Assembly: GCA_003049485.1 (NCBI GenBank)
Contig: PYST01000149.1
Location: 1 to 64,000, forward strand
Source of the DNA: Ophioceras dolichostomum
Taxonomy: Eukaryota > Ascomycota > Sordariomycetes > Magnaporthales > Ophioceraceae
DNA: 64,000 nt
Direction: 5' to 3'
Below are positions 23,802 through 35,393 of this stretch, one piece after another (the first letter of the stretch is position 1; every line of letters starts with the position of its first letter). The notes beneath the pieces are model-generated. The model made no database searches, was not told the origin of the DNA, and saw nothing but the letters and a program-made list of their open reading frames with translations. The translations under genes were made by a program, and so were the position numbers.

Positions 23802-23990
23802 CTGTCCTTTAGACAGGTAACTCCTACCATAGAGACTACCTAAGTACGAGATTGCTTCCTAGTATCCAGCCTTGACGCCAAGTACCCTGGCGCCATTCCA
23901 CCCTACCTAGTATCATTCCATCCTGTTACCAGATCGCAATATCCTCTGCCACAGCGCCTGTATCTGAAAAATACAAGAACGTGTAGCGTC
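23802..23990. other. Short 3' intergenic spacer
   Basis: About 190 bp between two converging stop codons. CCTAAGTAC and CCTACCTAG words are present. No gene. Confidence 0.5.
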
Positions 23991-25310
23991 TTACTCGATA
24001 TTGATAGCAATCTTGCCGACATGTGACTGAGCCCACTGCATTGGGTTGGAAGAGTTACACAGTTAGCCACTTGCGGAAACACTGCTTGCACACGCTCGGT
24101 TGTCTCAGTGATCAAGACTTACCATGTACTCGTACGCCCCACGCAGCTGCTCCAGCGTGAACTCCTTCTCGTCAAGCACTGGGTGAATGTCATTCGCCTC
24201 AATAGCGTCCACCATGTCCTGCATCTGCGCGCGCGACCCGACGTAGACGCCTCGGACGGTGCACAGCTTGTTCAGCGTGGACATGACGCTGGGCATGTCC
24301 TCGCCCGCCTTCCCGCCCAGGAACCCGACCACCGTGATGATCCCCTCCATGCGGACGCACCTCAGGCTCTGCTGGAACGTGCCCAGCCCGCCGACCTCGA
24401 TGATGTGGTCGACGCCCCTCTGGTCCTTCGTGAGCCTCCTCGCCGTCTCGCCCCAGTTGGGGTCCTCGCGGTAGTTGATGACGTGGTCGGCGCCGAGCCT
24501 CCTGAGCTTCTCTGCCTTCGCCGCGGTGCTCGTCGTGGCGATCACGGTGGCTCCCGCGGCCTTGGCGAACTGCAGCGCGAACACGCTGACGCCGCCCGTG
24601 CCCTGCACGAGGACCACGTCGCCGGGCTTGACGGGCCGGAGGCCGTACAGCGCGTTCCAGCTCGTCAGCCCTGCGCAGGTGAGGGTCGCGGACTCGACGT
24701 GGCTGAGGTTGCGGGGCGACGCCACGACGCCCGTCTCGGGGAGGACGGCCCACTGGCGCAGGGTGCCGTCGAGCGCGCCGCCCAGCCCGGTCCCCGCGGC
24801 GGCGATGTCGATGTTGCCGTACTGATGGCCCTGGTTGAAGAGCGTGGTCACGCGGTCGCCCTCCTTGAAGCCCGTCACCTTGGAGCCGACGGCTTCTACC
24901 ACGCCGGCGCCGTCGGAGCCGGGGACGATGGGCGGGGTGCCGATTGGGAATGGGTATTCGCCCTGTCGAGCTCACCAGCAGCCGAGTGAGTTTTTGGTAA
25001 GCAGTGATCTTTCTTGGTCTCGTCTCGCCCGCACTGGATGCATTATCTCTATGTCGGCCCTTAAGCCACAGGTCTTAAGGACTCATTGACTCGTGCATGG
25101 GTGAGGGAGGAGCTTGAAGAGATCGACCGTGGAGAAACTCACTCTTGGGATGATAAGGTCTCGGTAGTTGAGGGACGCGCCATGAAGACGAACTAGCACC
25201 TCCGTCTCGCCGACCTTGCGGATGGGAGCGGCGGCTTGGAACTGGAGCTCATCGAAGCCCTTGGACGTTCCGCTAATGGTCCACTGCTTCGTCGTCGTTG
25301 GTGAGGCCAT
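23991..25310 (-). CDS. MDR-family alcohol dehydrogenase-like reductase, zinc-independent type
   Basis: Three exons, 25310-25143, 24962-24123 and 24035-23991 (introns 180 and 87 bp; GTGAGT..CAG and GTAAGT..CAG), 350 aa. The last exon codes for only 14 residues (WAQSHVGKIAINIE), which match the typical MDR C terminus. The GroES-like domain holds LHGASLNYRDLIIPR and PGSDGAGVVEAVG; the GHE zinc motif of true alcohol dehydrogenases is GSD here, so no catalytic zinc is expected. The cofactor domain has VQGTGGVSVFALQFAKAAGA and GADHVINYRED. Reaction: NAD(P)H-linked reduction or oxidation of an unknown carbonyl or enone. It is not a close copy of the MDR at 17785-19171. Confidence 0.9.
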
Positions 25311-26744
25311 GGTGAGTGAGTGAGCGAATGAATGAGATGAGTGAAGGCGAGTTTTTACCAAAGAGGTTTAAGGGTCTCTAAGACCTCTCTGACCCTTCTT
25401 TGTTGTGTGGATGGAGGAGGTCTGATCGGATGAAGGTCCAGAGGTTTGAAGCCGTTCCTCAAGGCAGGGTGGACGTCCAGGTTTAAATATCGCCAGGAAG
25501 TCGCGATGCCTCATCTCATTATGCCATTGTTTCCATCCCTATAAAACACCAGATTGGTAATTGGGAACGGGATCCATTCCGTACGCCTTTTTGCTTTGGT
25601 CTGCATCGACAAATGGGCGGGAGAAACTGGACCCGACCAATCCGTGGGTGACGGTTCATCCATACCTGTAGGTACGTGGATGCGTATCAGGTAATCGGAT
25701 GGAAAAACTCTCTCCACCAAATCCAGGGACGGGCGACCGTTTTGACATCAGATGTAAGGATGTGGGGGATTTGAGATCCATGGAGCACGGCTTTTAGTTG
25801 CGGGAAAACGTTTTCTTAGGTGCCGGATTTGATGCTTTCTAATCCGAACGATCCGAGTCCGAGGAGCACGGACGGGAACATTTGATGACCCGTTTTCGAA
25901 GATTTTCGATCTTGTTCGCCCTTCTTCTGCTGCCCAGACCTGTATGCCATTCTACATACACCGCTGTGCGACGAAAAAAAGATATCGTGCTTATTTTCGG
26001 GCTCCAAATATGTTGTCCAGACAGGCTTGATGTGTAAGGGCTTGATGGGTAAGCCTGCCCAATCCCACTCGGCATCGAATGGTGACGTCCGAGAGTGGCC
26101 CCGCTTTTCCGGCAGCCAGAACCCGCCATGCTCGGGAAGGGCCGTTGTCATGTTCCGGCATCGTACCGGCGTCGCACCGAAGAGAGGCCTCCGCAGGATC
26201 ACACCGGAGACACCTTGGGGGTAGAAAGCTTGGATGTCCCGGTCTGGGTGGGCGGTTCAAACCTGGAATATTCCAGGAACCAAATCCGCGAGCGAGAGCG
26301 GGAGGGCGGCTGTCGTCAGCTCGGCGGAAGACGAGCCTGATGGAACTGGAAACGGAATATGCGTCCGCTGTTATCGCCGGGTGGCTTACCTTCGAGTGTG
26401 ACGCGCACGATGATCGCCTTCAATAGATGTCACTAAAACTATCAGCTACCAACGCCCTTCACAAGGGGTAGTGCCATCTCGGCGGTTCTTGGCGTCAGAG
26501 CCAAGCTGTTAACCGCGGGATCTCTTTTATGTTCTGGCTTAACCCGCGTATAATACACAGCCTCCTCGTAATCGTACCTGCAATACGTTCACAAGCACCA
26601 TCGCTTGAACACACACCAAGTGCATTATAAATGCATCAGTTTTCCTCAACATCCTAGCCTTAGATTTCGAGCATGGTGTTCTATATCATCGTACTTCACT
26701 GACAGCACTCTACTAGTTTGGACGATAAGATCAACCTCAGAATA
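25311..26744. other. Intergenic, 1.4 kb
   Basis: A divergent promoter region. Open frames at 25816-26260 (minus) and 26079-26426 (plus) overlap each other and carry no recognisable domain. No repeats seen. Confidence 0.45.
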
Positions 26745-27827
26745 ATGAATCCGCAGAAGTCGAACAATCCGTTCTATATCAACCCGGATGAAGCACCTCC
26801 TCCATACCATGTCGCAACTCAGCCTGGTGCTCCAACTCAGCCACAGCCACCACCGCAACAGCCCTACCTCTTTACCCCTGCTCCTGGACTCGAGATTCCT
26901 CCTGTGAATGGCTACTCTCCAGGCACATCTGGGCAGAAGCAACAGCAGGCACACCAGCCTTACGCGAGCCCCTTCGAACAACAGCCATCGCCGTACCCTC
27001 CCACTTTCAACGGTGGCGGCCCAAGTCCACCACAGCAACCGCAGCAAACATACTTCCAGCAGATCCAGCAGCGAGAAAACTAGCAACAACAACAGCAGCA
27101 GCAGCAACTACAACAGCTTCCACAACAGCCACGATACCTCCAACCACACACCCTCGTCATCTCCAAATCCCTCTCAGACTCGCACCTCTCCTTCATCCGT
27201 CCCGTCGGCGGCAGCTTCCAACCCCCTTCTTCTTCTCCTTCAACCAACAACACCGAGCCTCCTCCTCCCCTGTATTCCGTCTACTCCCTCATAGGCTCCA
27301 AGCCCGACTTTGTCCTCTACTCCGGCTTCCCAGCCGCACACTCCATCATCGGTTCCGCGACGAAGATCTCCTCGGGCACCTACCAGTTCACCATCCGGGG
27401 CCGGCCGATGGGCAGCATGAAGGTCAGCAAGATGAGCGGAAACGCGTCTTTTCTCGAGAGTGACGGAGGACAGAACAGGCAGCTGAAGTGGAAGATCGTG
27501 CACGGCGGCGTCACGGGTGCTGCGGGGGAGATAGAGCTGTTCGACACGTGGTCGGAGGGTAAATTAGCGAGGGTTGGGGATCCGCATCATGCCCCAGCAG
27601 GCAGCACAGGGGGTTCTGTGGGAGGAGAGACAGGGGGAGGGCTGGCAGGAGGGCTGGCGGGTGGGCTAAAGGGGCTCTTCGGAGGTGGGGATAAGGAGAT
27701 CAGAATGCTGGTTGGTGCCGAGAAGGGGTTCGTCGAGCTGGTGGTGCTGAGTGGCATCGCGGCTAGGGCGGTGAATAAGAAGGCCGATGCTCTCGTTGGG
27801 GGCGTTGTTGAGGCTTTGGCGCTGTGA
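26745..27827 (+). pseudogene. Pro/Gln-rich protein with C-terminal beta-rich domain, interrupted by an in-frame TAG
   Basis: One reading frame spans 26745-27827 (about 360 codons) with a single stop, TAG at 27081-27083, inside a Gln-rich tract (QQIQQREN, stop, then eight Gln). The N-terminal 112 residues are Pro/Gln-rich (NPDEAPPPYHV, PPQQP), a common disordered head with a PPPY motif. The part after the stop reads YSVYSLIGSKPDFVLYSG, TYQFTIRGRP, LKWKIVHGG, FDTWSEGKLARV and FVELVVLSGIAARAV, which looks like a tubby/LURP-one-type single-domain protein; this fold assignment is tentative. The start at 26745 is the first ATG in frame. The TAG fits a CAG to TAG change. An intron 26904-27083 (GTGAAT..CTAG, 180 bp) would remove it in phase, but it lacks a good branch site and would excise normal-looking coding sequence. 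Confidence 0.65.
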
Positions 27828-28327
27828 TGTGAGATCTTGGTGTCGGGTGAAGGGCGGGTACTAGGAAAGGAACGTAGATGTTTCATAGAATCCCAACAGT
27901 GTTCTAGAACGGCCGGCCGGGCCGTTACGAGCTGGCAGAGTTAGGAGGGGTCGAGTTGCCGACAAGGGGGAAGACGGTGGCCCTGTAGGGAGTTTTACTT
28001 TCAACCAGAAGAACTTGGGAATCCCCCATCGTGATCCTAGGTAGTTATGGCAAGAAGATTCATTGGACCGAAAGAAGAACCCCGACCATAGACGAAAGAA
28101 GAAAAACAGAGTGGAAGCGAAATACACTAAAAACCCGTTCCCTTTTCCCCGACCGTTGCTTTGAACTCTCTGACATAAAGCAAACCGCTGCACCGTTCAC
28201 AAAAACTGAACCTCCATATGACACCCTCACTTAACATCCATGCAATCCGACTCAAGATACCCATTCTTCCCTCCCGCGGCATCGCTTTTATTCCAAGGAA
28301 GCCCATCTAGTAGAAGAGACTCCCGGC
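27828..28327. other. Intergenic between converging genes
   Basis: About 500 bp, presumably two 3' UTRs. Nothing else recognised. Confidence 0.5.
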
Positions 28328-29681
28328 TCAGAATTGGACAGTGGTAAACACCTTGTCGCGACCCTCCTCCTCCTCCTCCTCCTCCCTGTCACCATCCCTC
28401 TTCTTACCATTTTCTGGCCTCGTATACGGCGGCGGCGGCATCGCCACGCCACCAAAGCTGTCACCACTCTCCCCCGCCCGCAGCAGCTGCTGATACATCT
28501 GCTGCTGCTGTCTCCTGAGGCGGCCCTGCTCCTCCTCCTCCTCCCGCTGACTTCGCTCCAAGTCCCTGATCTGCCCCTCCCTCGCCGCCCTGTCGTTCAT
28601 CCTCTTAGACACCTGGATCACCACGCACCCGGCCAGCACCGCGCCGACGCTGCTCCACATCAGCCCCGCGAACCCTCCGCCCAGCCGCGCGGATCCCACG
28701 CCTCTTCCCCTCAGGAACCCCACGGCGAGCCCGCCGTACACGCTCGCGCACGTCGCGCTCGCGAGCACGGCCACGAAGGCGTGCAGGTGGCGCCAGAAGC
28801 GATAGCGGTCCCAGAACTCGGGCGGCAGACTGTCGATCTCGGCGTCGGAGCCCGTCGGGCACGAGCACGTGCTGGACGAGAAGACGAGGCAGCGGCAGCG
28901 CAGCCACGGCTTCTTGAACGCGACGACGGCTTCTTTGGCGAGGACGAACGAGAGAAGCAACAGATCATAAAGCATGAACAAGAAAGCGACGATCGTGTGG
29001 GCCATGTGCGTGGAGTTGCCGGCGGTGTAGTAGCGGAATTTCTGGAAGAAGGCGTTGTTGACGCAGGGGGAGGTGGAGATTTCCGGGTGGGGGTCGGACC
29101 AGGACGGCGCGCAGGCGTGCTGGGACGGGTCGAGGCCGACGCGGTCGGCGACGTCGTTGAGGTGCTGAGGGAGGCGCAGAGTGTTGGCCGGCCCCGTGAA
29201 GAGGAGGCCCGCGGAGAGGGACCCGTCTTCGGCCGAGGGGTACTCCCAGCCGAAACTGTTGAGGAACCAGTGGATCTTGACGAGGTAGTTCTCGCCCCCT
29301 AGGTTTTTATTCGGGACGATGCCGTCGAACTATGGGTGGGAAAATTGGGGGAGGGGGAACTTGCGATGAGCTTTCTGGCACTTCTTCTGTGGAGGGAGAG
29401 AGGGAAGCAAAGCAAAATTGATGGCTGATGATGATCCATGCATCATGGATTCGAAGGAGGAAAGCACCCAGCCATCTCACCTGCACGATGGACAAGTCCA
29501 CCAATCCTATCCGCCGGCGGCCATCGCCGGTGTTATACGTCCAGCTTCCCGAGACCAACACGAGCAAGATTGCGACGAAGGCGAAGAGAATGGCGAGGAC
29601 GGAGAAGATGCGCAGCAGGATTGGCGCAGGACCCGCGCGACGGCGGCGTGGCCTCGCTCCTGCGTGGCCAGGGAAAGTCAT
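28328..29681 (-). CDS. SUR7/PalI-like four-transmembrane protein
   Basis: Two exons, 29681-29481 and 29329-28328 (intron 151 bp, GTGAGA..TAG), 400 aa. TM1 at about 21-44 (ILLRIFSVLAILFAFVAILL) is followed by the GSWTYNTGDGRRRIGLVDLS stretch, then an extracellular loop with several Cys and Trp, TM2 at about 176-198, TM3 at about 249-273 and TM4 at about 286-307. The cytosolic tail is Glu/Gln/Arg-rich with a predicted coiled coil and PPPPYTRPE. This topology matches the SUR7/PalI claudin-like family of fungal plasma membrane proteins (eisosome or pH-sensing related). Which subfamily it belongs to cannot be decided here. Confidence 0.75.
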
Positions 29682-30336
29682 GACGGCTGTCGAAGAAACG
29701 AGTTGAAAGATGATTTCTCTGCTCGAAATTGCCGTTCTTGGTTTTGCTGGTATCTCATGCTTTCATTCAGCCGATCACTCGCTGCTGCTAGCGGTGCGTT
29801 TCCTTTGCTGGTGAATGATGGGCTGGAGGTTTTGCGGCGTCTCCGTTTAGCAACATCACCCAGCTCCATTATACGGACTGAACAGAAGACAAAGAATTTG
29901 TTCCCAGTCCATCGTCATTGCCCGGTCTCTTATTTATTTATTTTTATCGCTGCCATTGAAGGCGAACTGGGTAGTAGAAGTTATTCGAATCCAATTGGGG
30001 CAACAGCCCATAGTGGGCTGAGTAAATAGTGTGGTTTGTCTCCTGGGTCATTCGACAGGTACAGTAAGGGAAGTCGCTGTTGTCGATATCATGTGCATTC
30101 AGCTTCACCTTACGCATTTACCCGCAATATGGGACCGCTTATTATTGTGCAGATCTGGGGAAGAACTGCAGGGTTACTCCAACCACTAATCCCGTACAGT
30201 GTAGTACCGGATTTTCAGGAAGAGAGAGCCCACAACTGTGGTCGTGATTGTGCGAGGACTCGGAAGGCGCCTACAGTACCCGTATGCCAGGAGAATGAAG
30301 GGGACAGTCGGGCGTACCATGTCAACGCACCGACCC
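29682..30336. other. Intergenic, 655 bp
   Basis: It holds the promoter side of the SUR7-like gene and nothing else I can recognise. A TATTTATTTATTTT run lies at about 29931-29945. Confidence 0.45.
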
Positions 30337-30938
30337 TCACGACACCAAACAGATTTCCTCGATTGATCGATTGATTGTCTTTTGAGTACTATTGATACGT
30401 ATTTTGGCCTCAGAGGTCCTTTTGCGTTGTACTAGCACGATATCCCTAACATCCCTGGAAATGTGATCCAGAAACACAGTCCGTCCCTCGCCGATTTCGT
30501 GGCGGCGCTCCATCTGGTCGGAAATATGGGCGTATAGTGTAGCCTCGGATATGTCGAAGCTGTGGTTGTGCCAGGGCAGTGAAGGCGAATTCCCGTGTTA
30601 GGTTGCCGTTCTCCCATGATATCTCGGCGTAGACGTCGAGCGCTAGGTTGGCCGCGTTTCTAGCTGTGACAATGGCGGCCCATGGGATGCGAAGGGGGTC
30701 CAGCGGACGAGTCGTGGCGGCTGCCATCGCTTGTTGCTCTATTCTCGCGAAGAGTTCCTGGAGACTCCTGGCGGGCTGAGGGTTATGAGGATCTATCGTT
30801 AATACGTTAGTGGGTTTGACGGGTGAGATGGGCGACTGTTTGAGGAGATAGAGAGGATCCTGTGTGATACCGGAATGCCGCTTGTTGTAGCGGTCTGCCT
30901 TGATCGTAGAGGAGGCACATCCAGAGCTCCGGCACTAG
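30337..30938 (-). pseudogene. Possible broken or mis-spliced gene, unknown family
   Basis: Two neighbouring stretches on the minus strand look coding but lie in different frames. The first (about 30938-30570) reads without stops through DPLYLLKQSPISPV, ARSLQELFARIEQQAM and IPWAAIVTARNAANLALD. The second (about 30595-30337) reads FDISEATLYAHISDQMERR, EGRTVFLDHISRDVRDIV and ends in EEICLVS. Joining them would need a frameshift or an intron with weak borders (for example GTCTAC near 30640 to CCGAG near 30552). Upstream, the same frame holds MKQLSKCLRPLPQQPAG (31198) before several stops. I know no family for it. It may be a decayed gene, or a real gene whose introns I cannot place. Confidence 0.35.
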
Positions 30939-30939
30939 A

Positions 30940-31165
30940 GGCTTTGGCGGCATCAGGGGTGGCATCGGTACTACGAGCGGCGGCAGCGGCACTAGGGGCG
31001 GCGGCGGGAGCGGCACTTGGGCCGGTTGCGGCGAGACTGAAGAAACTGACGGGGACTGGGGGCGGGACTAAGAGCGGCGGCGGGACCAGGGGCGGTCGCG
31101 GCGGGATTAAGGGTGGCGGCGGGGGCGGTACTTGGAGTGGCACTAGGGCCGGCTGGCTGTTGGGG
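30940..31165. repeat. GC-rich minisatellite-like tract (Pro/Ala coding on minus strand)
   Basis: Imperfect units built on GGCGGCGGCGGGA, GCGGCACT and GGGACTAGGGGC recur about every 15-18 bp. On the minus strand each frame yields Pro- or Ala-rich peptides (for example PPLVPPPLLVPPPVPV). It flanks the possible broken gene and may be its low-complexity head. Confidence 0.6.
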
Positions 31166-31198
31166 GAGAGGACGTAGACATTTTGATAATTGTTTCAT

Positions 31199-32494
31199 TG
31201 TGGATGGCGAAGGGTTTATAAATCGATTTCAAAATGTTTTATTTTTAATTTTTTTTTCGACAAAACGATCGCGAAATGCCAACCGTTCGGGGAACGTTAT
31301 GGGGAGAAAATGATCTTAAAAGCAATGTGGGAAGGTATTGAATGAGACGTTCTTTCGTGTCCCAAATGTCCAAAATTTAGGTGGGCGATCTCTTGGAGTG
31401 GGCAGGGGCGGGTAGAGAGGTAGAGCACTTGTTTATACTTCGCCTTCCAGATTCGCCAGCTTGTGCCATGGACAACGACCCAGGCTCGTTCGAGCAGTGA
31501 GTCCCAGTGCACTCGTGACGAGATCTCAATATCTCATGTGAGTCACAAGCCGGGATGGCAACTTCCTGCCAACGACCACCCGTCCGTGACCGATATTCTC
31601 GATGCAGTGACAGCCGGCGTCGCATTGAGGCGTCCAGCGTGAAGTGAAGCCATCCATGTGAACGAGACATCAGGAGGCCGCCCGCTAAGGCCTCCGTCGT
31701 CCCCGTGGTGGTGGCATGTAATCGTGAAATCCACTCACTTCCGCATCACTAGGTACCTGTTCTCCACCAGTAAGTTGAGCTTCAGTTATCAGCGTGCCTC
31801 GCGAGACTCTCAAGCTCACCGGCCTTGTGGCTATTTGATCTCACTCACTTGCGTCTCTTTATGAGCTATGTATCGGTGAGGAATCGAGAGGAACATATTC
31901 CCATACGCGGCTAAAGTCACTCGAAAACACCTCAGGTCAGGTACCGCATCACTGATCACCGACACACATCCTCGACATAACGCTAACTTCATTTATCTAC
32001 AACCTTGACCATATCCAATCGCCACCATCCCCTTGTCTCTCTATGTTCCAGTGTAATTGGTCTTTCTGTCTCTGAATTTCAACAAGCTTCCGCCAACGGA
32101 AGATACAGTTGGGAATCTAACAGACCCTATCCTGCGGCTTTTGCTCACGATGCACCGGGTACCAAGGTAGGTGGGCACGTACCTAAGTTAGAGATCGAAT
32201 GGAGGCCAAGGAGAGGGGAATACTGCGCTCAAAACCGCCGTGAATGTGTAGCCTGAATATAAGCGACGGCGGTCGTACGCAGCAAGAGGACCAGGGCGAC
32301 GCATCACCAGAGCGAGGAGTTGGTTTGCTTTGTCCAAGGGGTAGATCCAAAAGTAGATATCCTAAAGGCGCAAGGAACGACTTAACCAGTGGTGGAAGTA
32401 CGAACTATTGACTAGACTTCATCCTAACGCCGCCGAGATCATCAGCTAACCCAACCCGCAGCTTCCGTTCCCTAATTACACCGGATCCCATCAA
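31199..32494. other. Intergenic, 1.3 kb
   Basis: A T-rich run lies at 31240-31258. Short open frames have no supporting features. No gene or transposon remnant recognised. Confidence 0.45.
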
Positions 32495-33926
32495 CTACTT
32501 CGACTCCGGCACAAGCCTCCACAGCTTGTCAAACCGATTCTCCGGATCATACTTCGCCTTCAGCTCGCGCAGCCTCCTCGTGTTCGGCCCAAACGCATCC
32601 TCCGCGGCGATCGGCTGGGACACGTAGTTGTTATACTGCCCCACGCCCCCGACGCCGCCGATGCCGCGATGGCCCCTCGCGCGGACCGCCCTCTCGAGCC
32701 CCTGCTTGAACGCGCGCACCTCCGCGTCCTTGTCGGCGTCGGTCCAGCACATGCCGATCATGACGTTGAAGTACCGCCCCCTGTTCGACGCCGCCGTCGC
32801 CTCGAGCGGCACCTCGACGATCTTGTCGAACGCGAAGAGCTCGAACCCCACGACGCTGTCGCGCAGCTCCTGAGTCGGGCTGCAGTTCGCCTCGACCCAC
32901 GACCACAGCATCTCGGCCGCGTCCCGGACGACGTCCGCCGACAGCGGGGGAACGGCGTTCGCGGCGCCGAAGAGCCACCGCTTCCTGTGGCTCGCCATCT
33001 CGTCCATCAGCGTGTTGATGGCCGGGTACGGCATCTCGCGCGTGGCGTCCATCAGGGGGCCCAGCTTGAGCAACGGGGCGAAGAAGCGGGCCCTCGCGTC
33101 TTCGGCTGTGCCGTTGTGGAAACACTGCACGATCACCACGCGGGGGCGTTCACCAGTCTTGCCGTCAGGACCGGGTGGACCGGGAGGCGCGAACCCCGCC
33201 GCGAGGAGCATGGCCTGGTCGCCAGTCTGCAGCGCCAAGAACTCGTTCGTGGCCGCCACGACGTCGCCGAGCTTGTCCGGCGTGAACACGAGCGTGCCGC
33301 CCCAGACGGTGGCCGCCTGCTCGAAGCAGCGGCTCGTGAAGCTCGTCGCGACGCCGAAGCTGTTGCCCGCGCCCCTCATCGCCCAGAACAGGTCGGGCTC
33401 CGAGTCCTCCGAGGCGACGACGACGCGTCCGTCGGCCATCACGACGGTGACGGAGACCAAACAGTCGACCGTGAGGCCGTGGCGGCCGGACAGCACGCCG
33501 AATCCGCCGCCTAGCACGAGACCCCCCACGCCCGTGTGCGAGACGGTTCCTCCCGGAGTGGCGAGGCCGTGCGCGTTCGTGGCCTTATCGACGTCTACCC
33601 AGAGGCACCCGCCGTCGAACGTGACGGTTTTGGCGGCGACGTCGACGGAGACCGAGCGCATGCGGCGGAGGTCGATGACCAAGCCCTCGGGACCGATGGA
33701 CGACGTGCCGCTCGTCGAGTGGCCGCCGCCGCAGACCGTGAAGGGGATCGATCGAGCGTTGGCGAAGCGGATCGTCTTGCTGACGTCTTCGGTGGAGGTG
33801 GGCATCACGACGGCGCCCTGTTGGTAGTTATGGAAAATAGATTTGGTTTCGAGTCCGTTAGCCTCTGTCTGCTTCTTGCCGAAGAAGTGGGAAATCCGTA
33901 TAGAGAGAAAGAGAAAGAGAGAGAGA

Positions 33927-33982
<56 letters not shown>

Positions 33983-34001
33983 GTTGNNNNNNNNNNNNNN
34001 N

Positions 34002-34048
<47 letters not shown>

Positions 34049-34202
34049 AGTTGCTGTGTTCATGTGAGGGGGCAGTGTCACTTACGGCTTCCTTGATGCA
34101 GCAAAGGCTCCAGCGCGAGATTGCGCCCTCGTAGGCCTCGTCGCCGGGGAGGATGATGTCCCCCGCGATCTGCCCTCTGAGCTCTTCAACCGAGAAAGCC
34201 AT
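32495..34202 (-). CDS. FAD-linked oxidase (PCMH/berberine-bridge-like)
   Basis: Two exons, 34202-34086 and 33817-32495 (intron 34085-33818, GTAAGT..CAG, about 268 bp with a GA microsatellite and a 15-N gap), 479 aa. Exon 1 ends in CCIKEA and exon 2 continues GAVVMPTSTEDV, a clean family join. The FAD-binding PCMH domain has FTVCGGGHSTSG, whose His72 is the usual 8-alpha-histidyl FAD site, and TPGGTVSHTGVGGLVLGGGFG. The second covalent Cys of bicovalent enzymes is absent. The BBE C-terminal motif is KYDPENRF. No signal peptide, so probably cytosolic, unlike the many secreted members. The substrate is unknown; relatives oxidise alcohols, sugars or secondary metabolites with release of hydrogen peroxide. 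Confidence 0.9.
33900..34045. repeat. (GA)n microsatellite with assembly gap
   Basis: A GA tract of about 140 bp inside the intron of the FAD oxidase gene, broken by AAGTTG and 15 N at 33987-34001. Its true length is unknown. Confidence 0.95.
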
Positions 34203-35393
34203 TTTCGAAGAACGGAGCTTTGTGGTATGACTGAACTGATGTGGTCGACGGAGTGAGTAGGTAGCTAGGTAGGTTCCTGGCAAAAGCTGCTCCAAGCTGG
34301 CTAGGAAGGGCTGATGCTCTCTCTTGTAGTGTTATCCGATCCCGTCGAGGGATGCGATGCGAGGAAGGGAGAAGGAATGTGCGCCATTTTATGCTGTTGT
34401 GTCTGTGTAGCTGCTCGCTGACATCTGAAGTTCCTCCTTGCTGACGGTCATCAACCTAGCTCAAGCCTTCAGCTGTAGCCGTCAGCTCTGCCTAGGTAGC
34501 TCCCAGCCAGCCACCAACGACGCCCCCTTGCATGTCTGCATAACCCCATGACTTTTCCTCGAAACAGGCGTCGACTGCGGGCACTCCATATTGGTCGACT
34601 GAGCAGAGAGGTACGTGGCGGGGCCGCCGTGGAGGGACAAAGATGACTGGTTGAATCGTTTAGCTGGTTGACCGGGAATCAAATGTTGGGTACGAAGCAG
34701 GGATGTGGTAGGCCGTCAGCCAACGCGGCTGCCATGCGGCTACTATTTGATCCTATTCGTATGTGGAATGGCAACGACGAGGACGACGATATGCGAAAAT
34801 GGAGGGTAGAAGTCTCACACCGACAGGCGCCAAATCGGGGCAGTTCGCCGGCGCGATGGAACGGAGGAAGCGCGGCAGTAATCGAGGATTGGTCAGCATG
34901 TTGAGAGCTACATTCCAATGCGGGCGCGGCTTCTAGTTTGAGGATCCGGCTGGGAAACATTCTATGCCATAGCTGGCCTGTTTGTGAAAAGAATTGCCAA
35001 GGATTCCCCCTCCCCCCCCCCCCGGTGGAGTACAACGTTGGGGCATGCTGCAAAAAACCCTCCTACCTTCGGAATACGTCACTGAAGTGCTTGATGAAGG
35101 AAGAAGCTTCGTAGCTCACCGAAATGGCTGCTCGCTCTACGACTCCATGCTGTTTCGCTCCGACGTGGGGATAGTGCTGACTATTCGCCATCCGTCAGGC
35201 TTCTTTCTATCTACGATAACTAGGAGCCGGATCGTACAGCAAATGGCCAACTACCTCACACCCCAATTCAAACCCAGATTCCAACTCCGTCCATTACCCG
35301 CCACCGTTTCTCGGCGTCTATCTTCGTGTCAAGAACACCTGTAAATGCAAATCTTTTGTCTTTGGCCGTCCTCGAGTACCCGCACCTCTACCA
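34203..35393. other. Intergenic, 1.2 kb
   Basis: TAGGTAGCTAGGTAGG lies at 34257-34272 just upstream of the FAD oxidase start, and a run of 13 C at about 35013-35025. No gene called. Confidence 0.5.

Noticed and set aside
3565..34202. A secondary-metabolite gene cluster made of the P450, SDR, two MDR reductases and the FAD oxidase
   Set aside because: No polyketide synthase, NRPS, terpene synthase or cluster regulator is present, the genes are 5-10 kb apart and unrelated genes lie between them.
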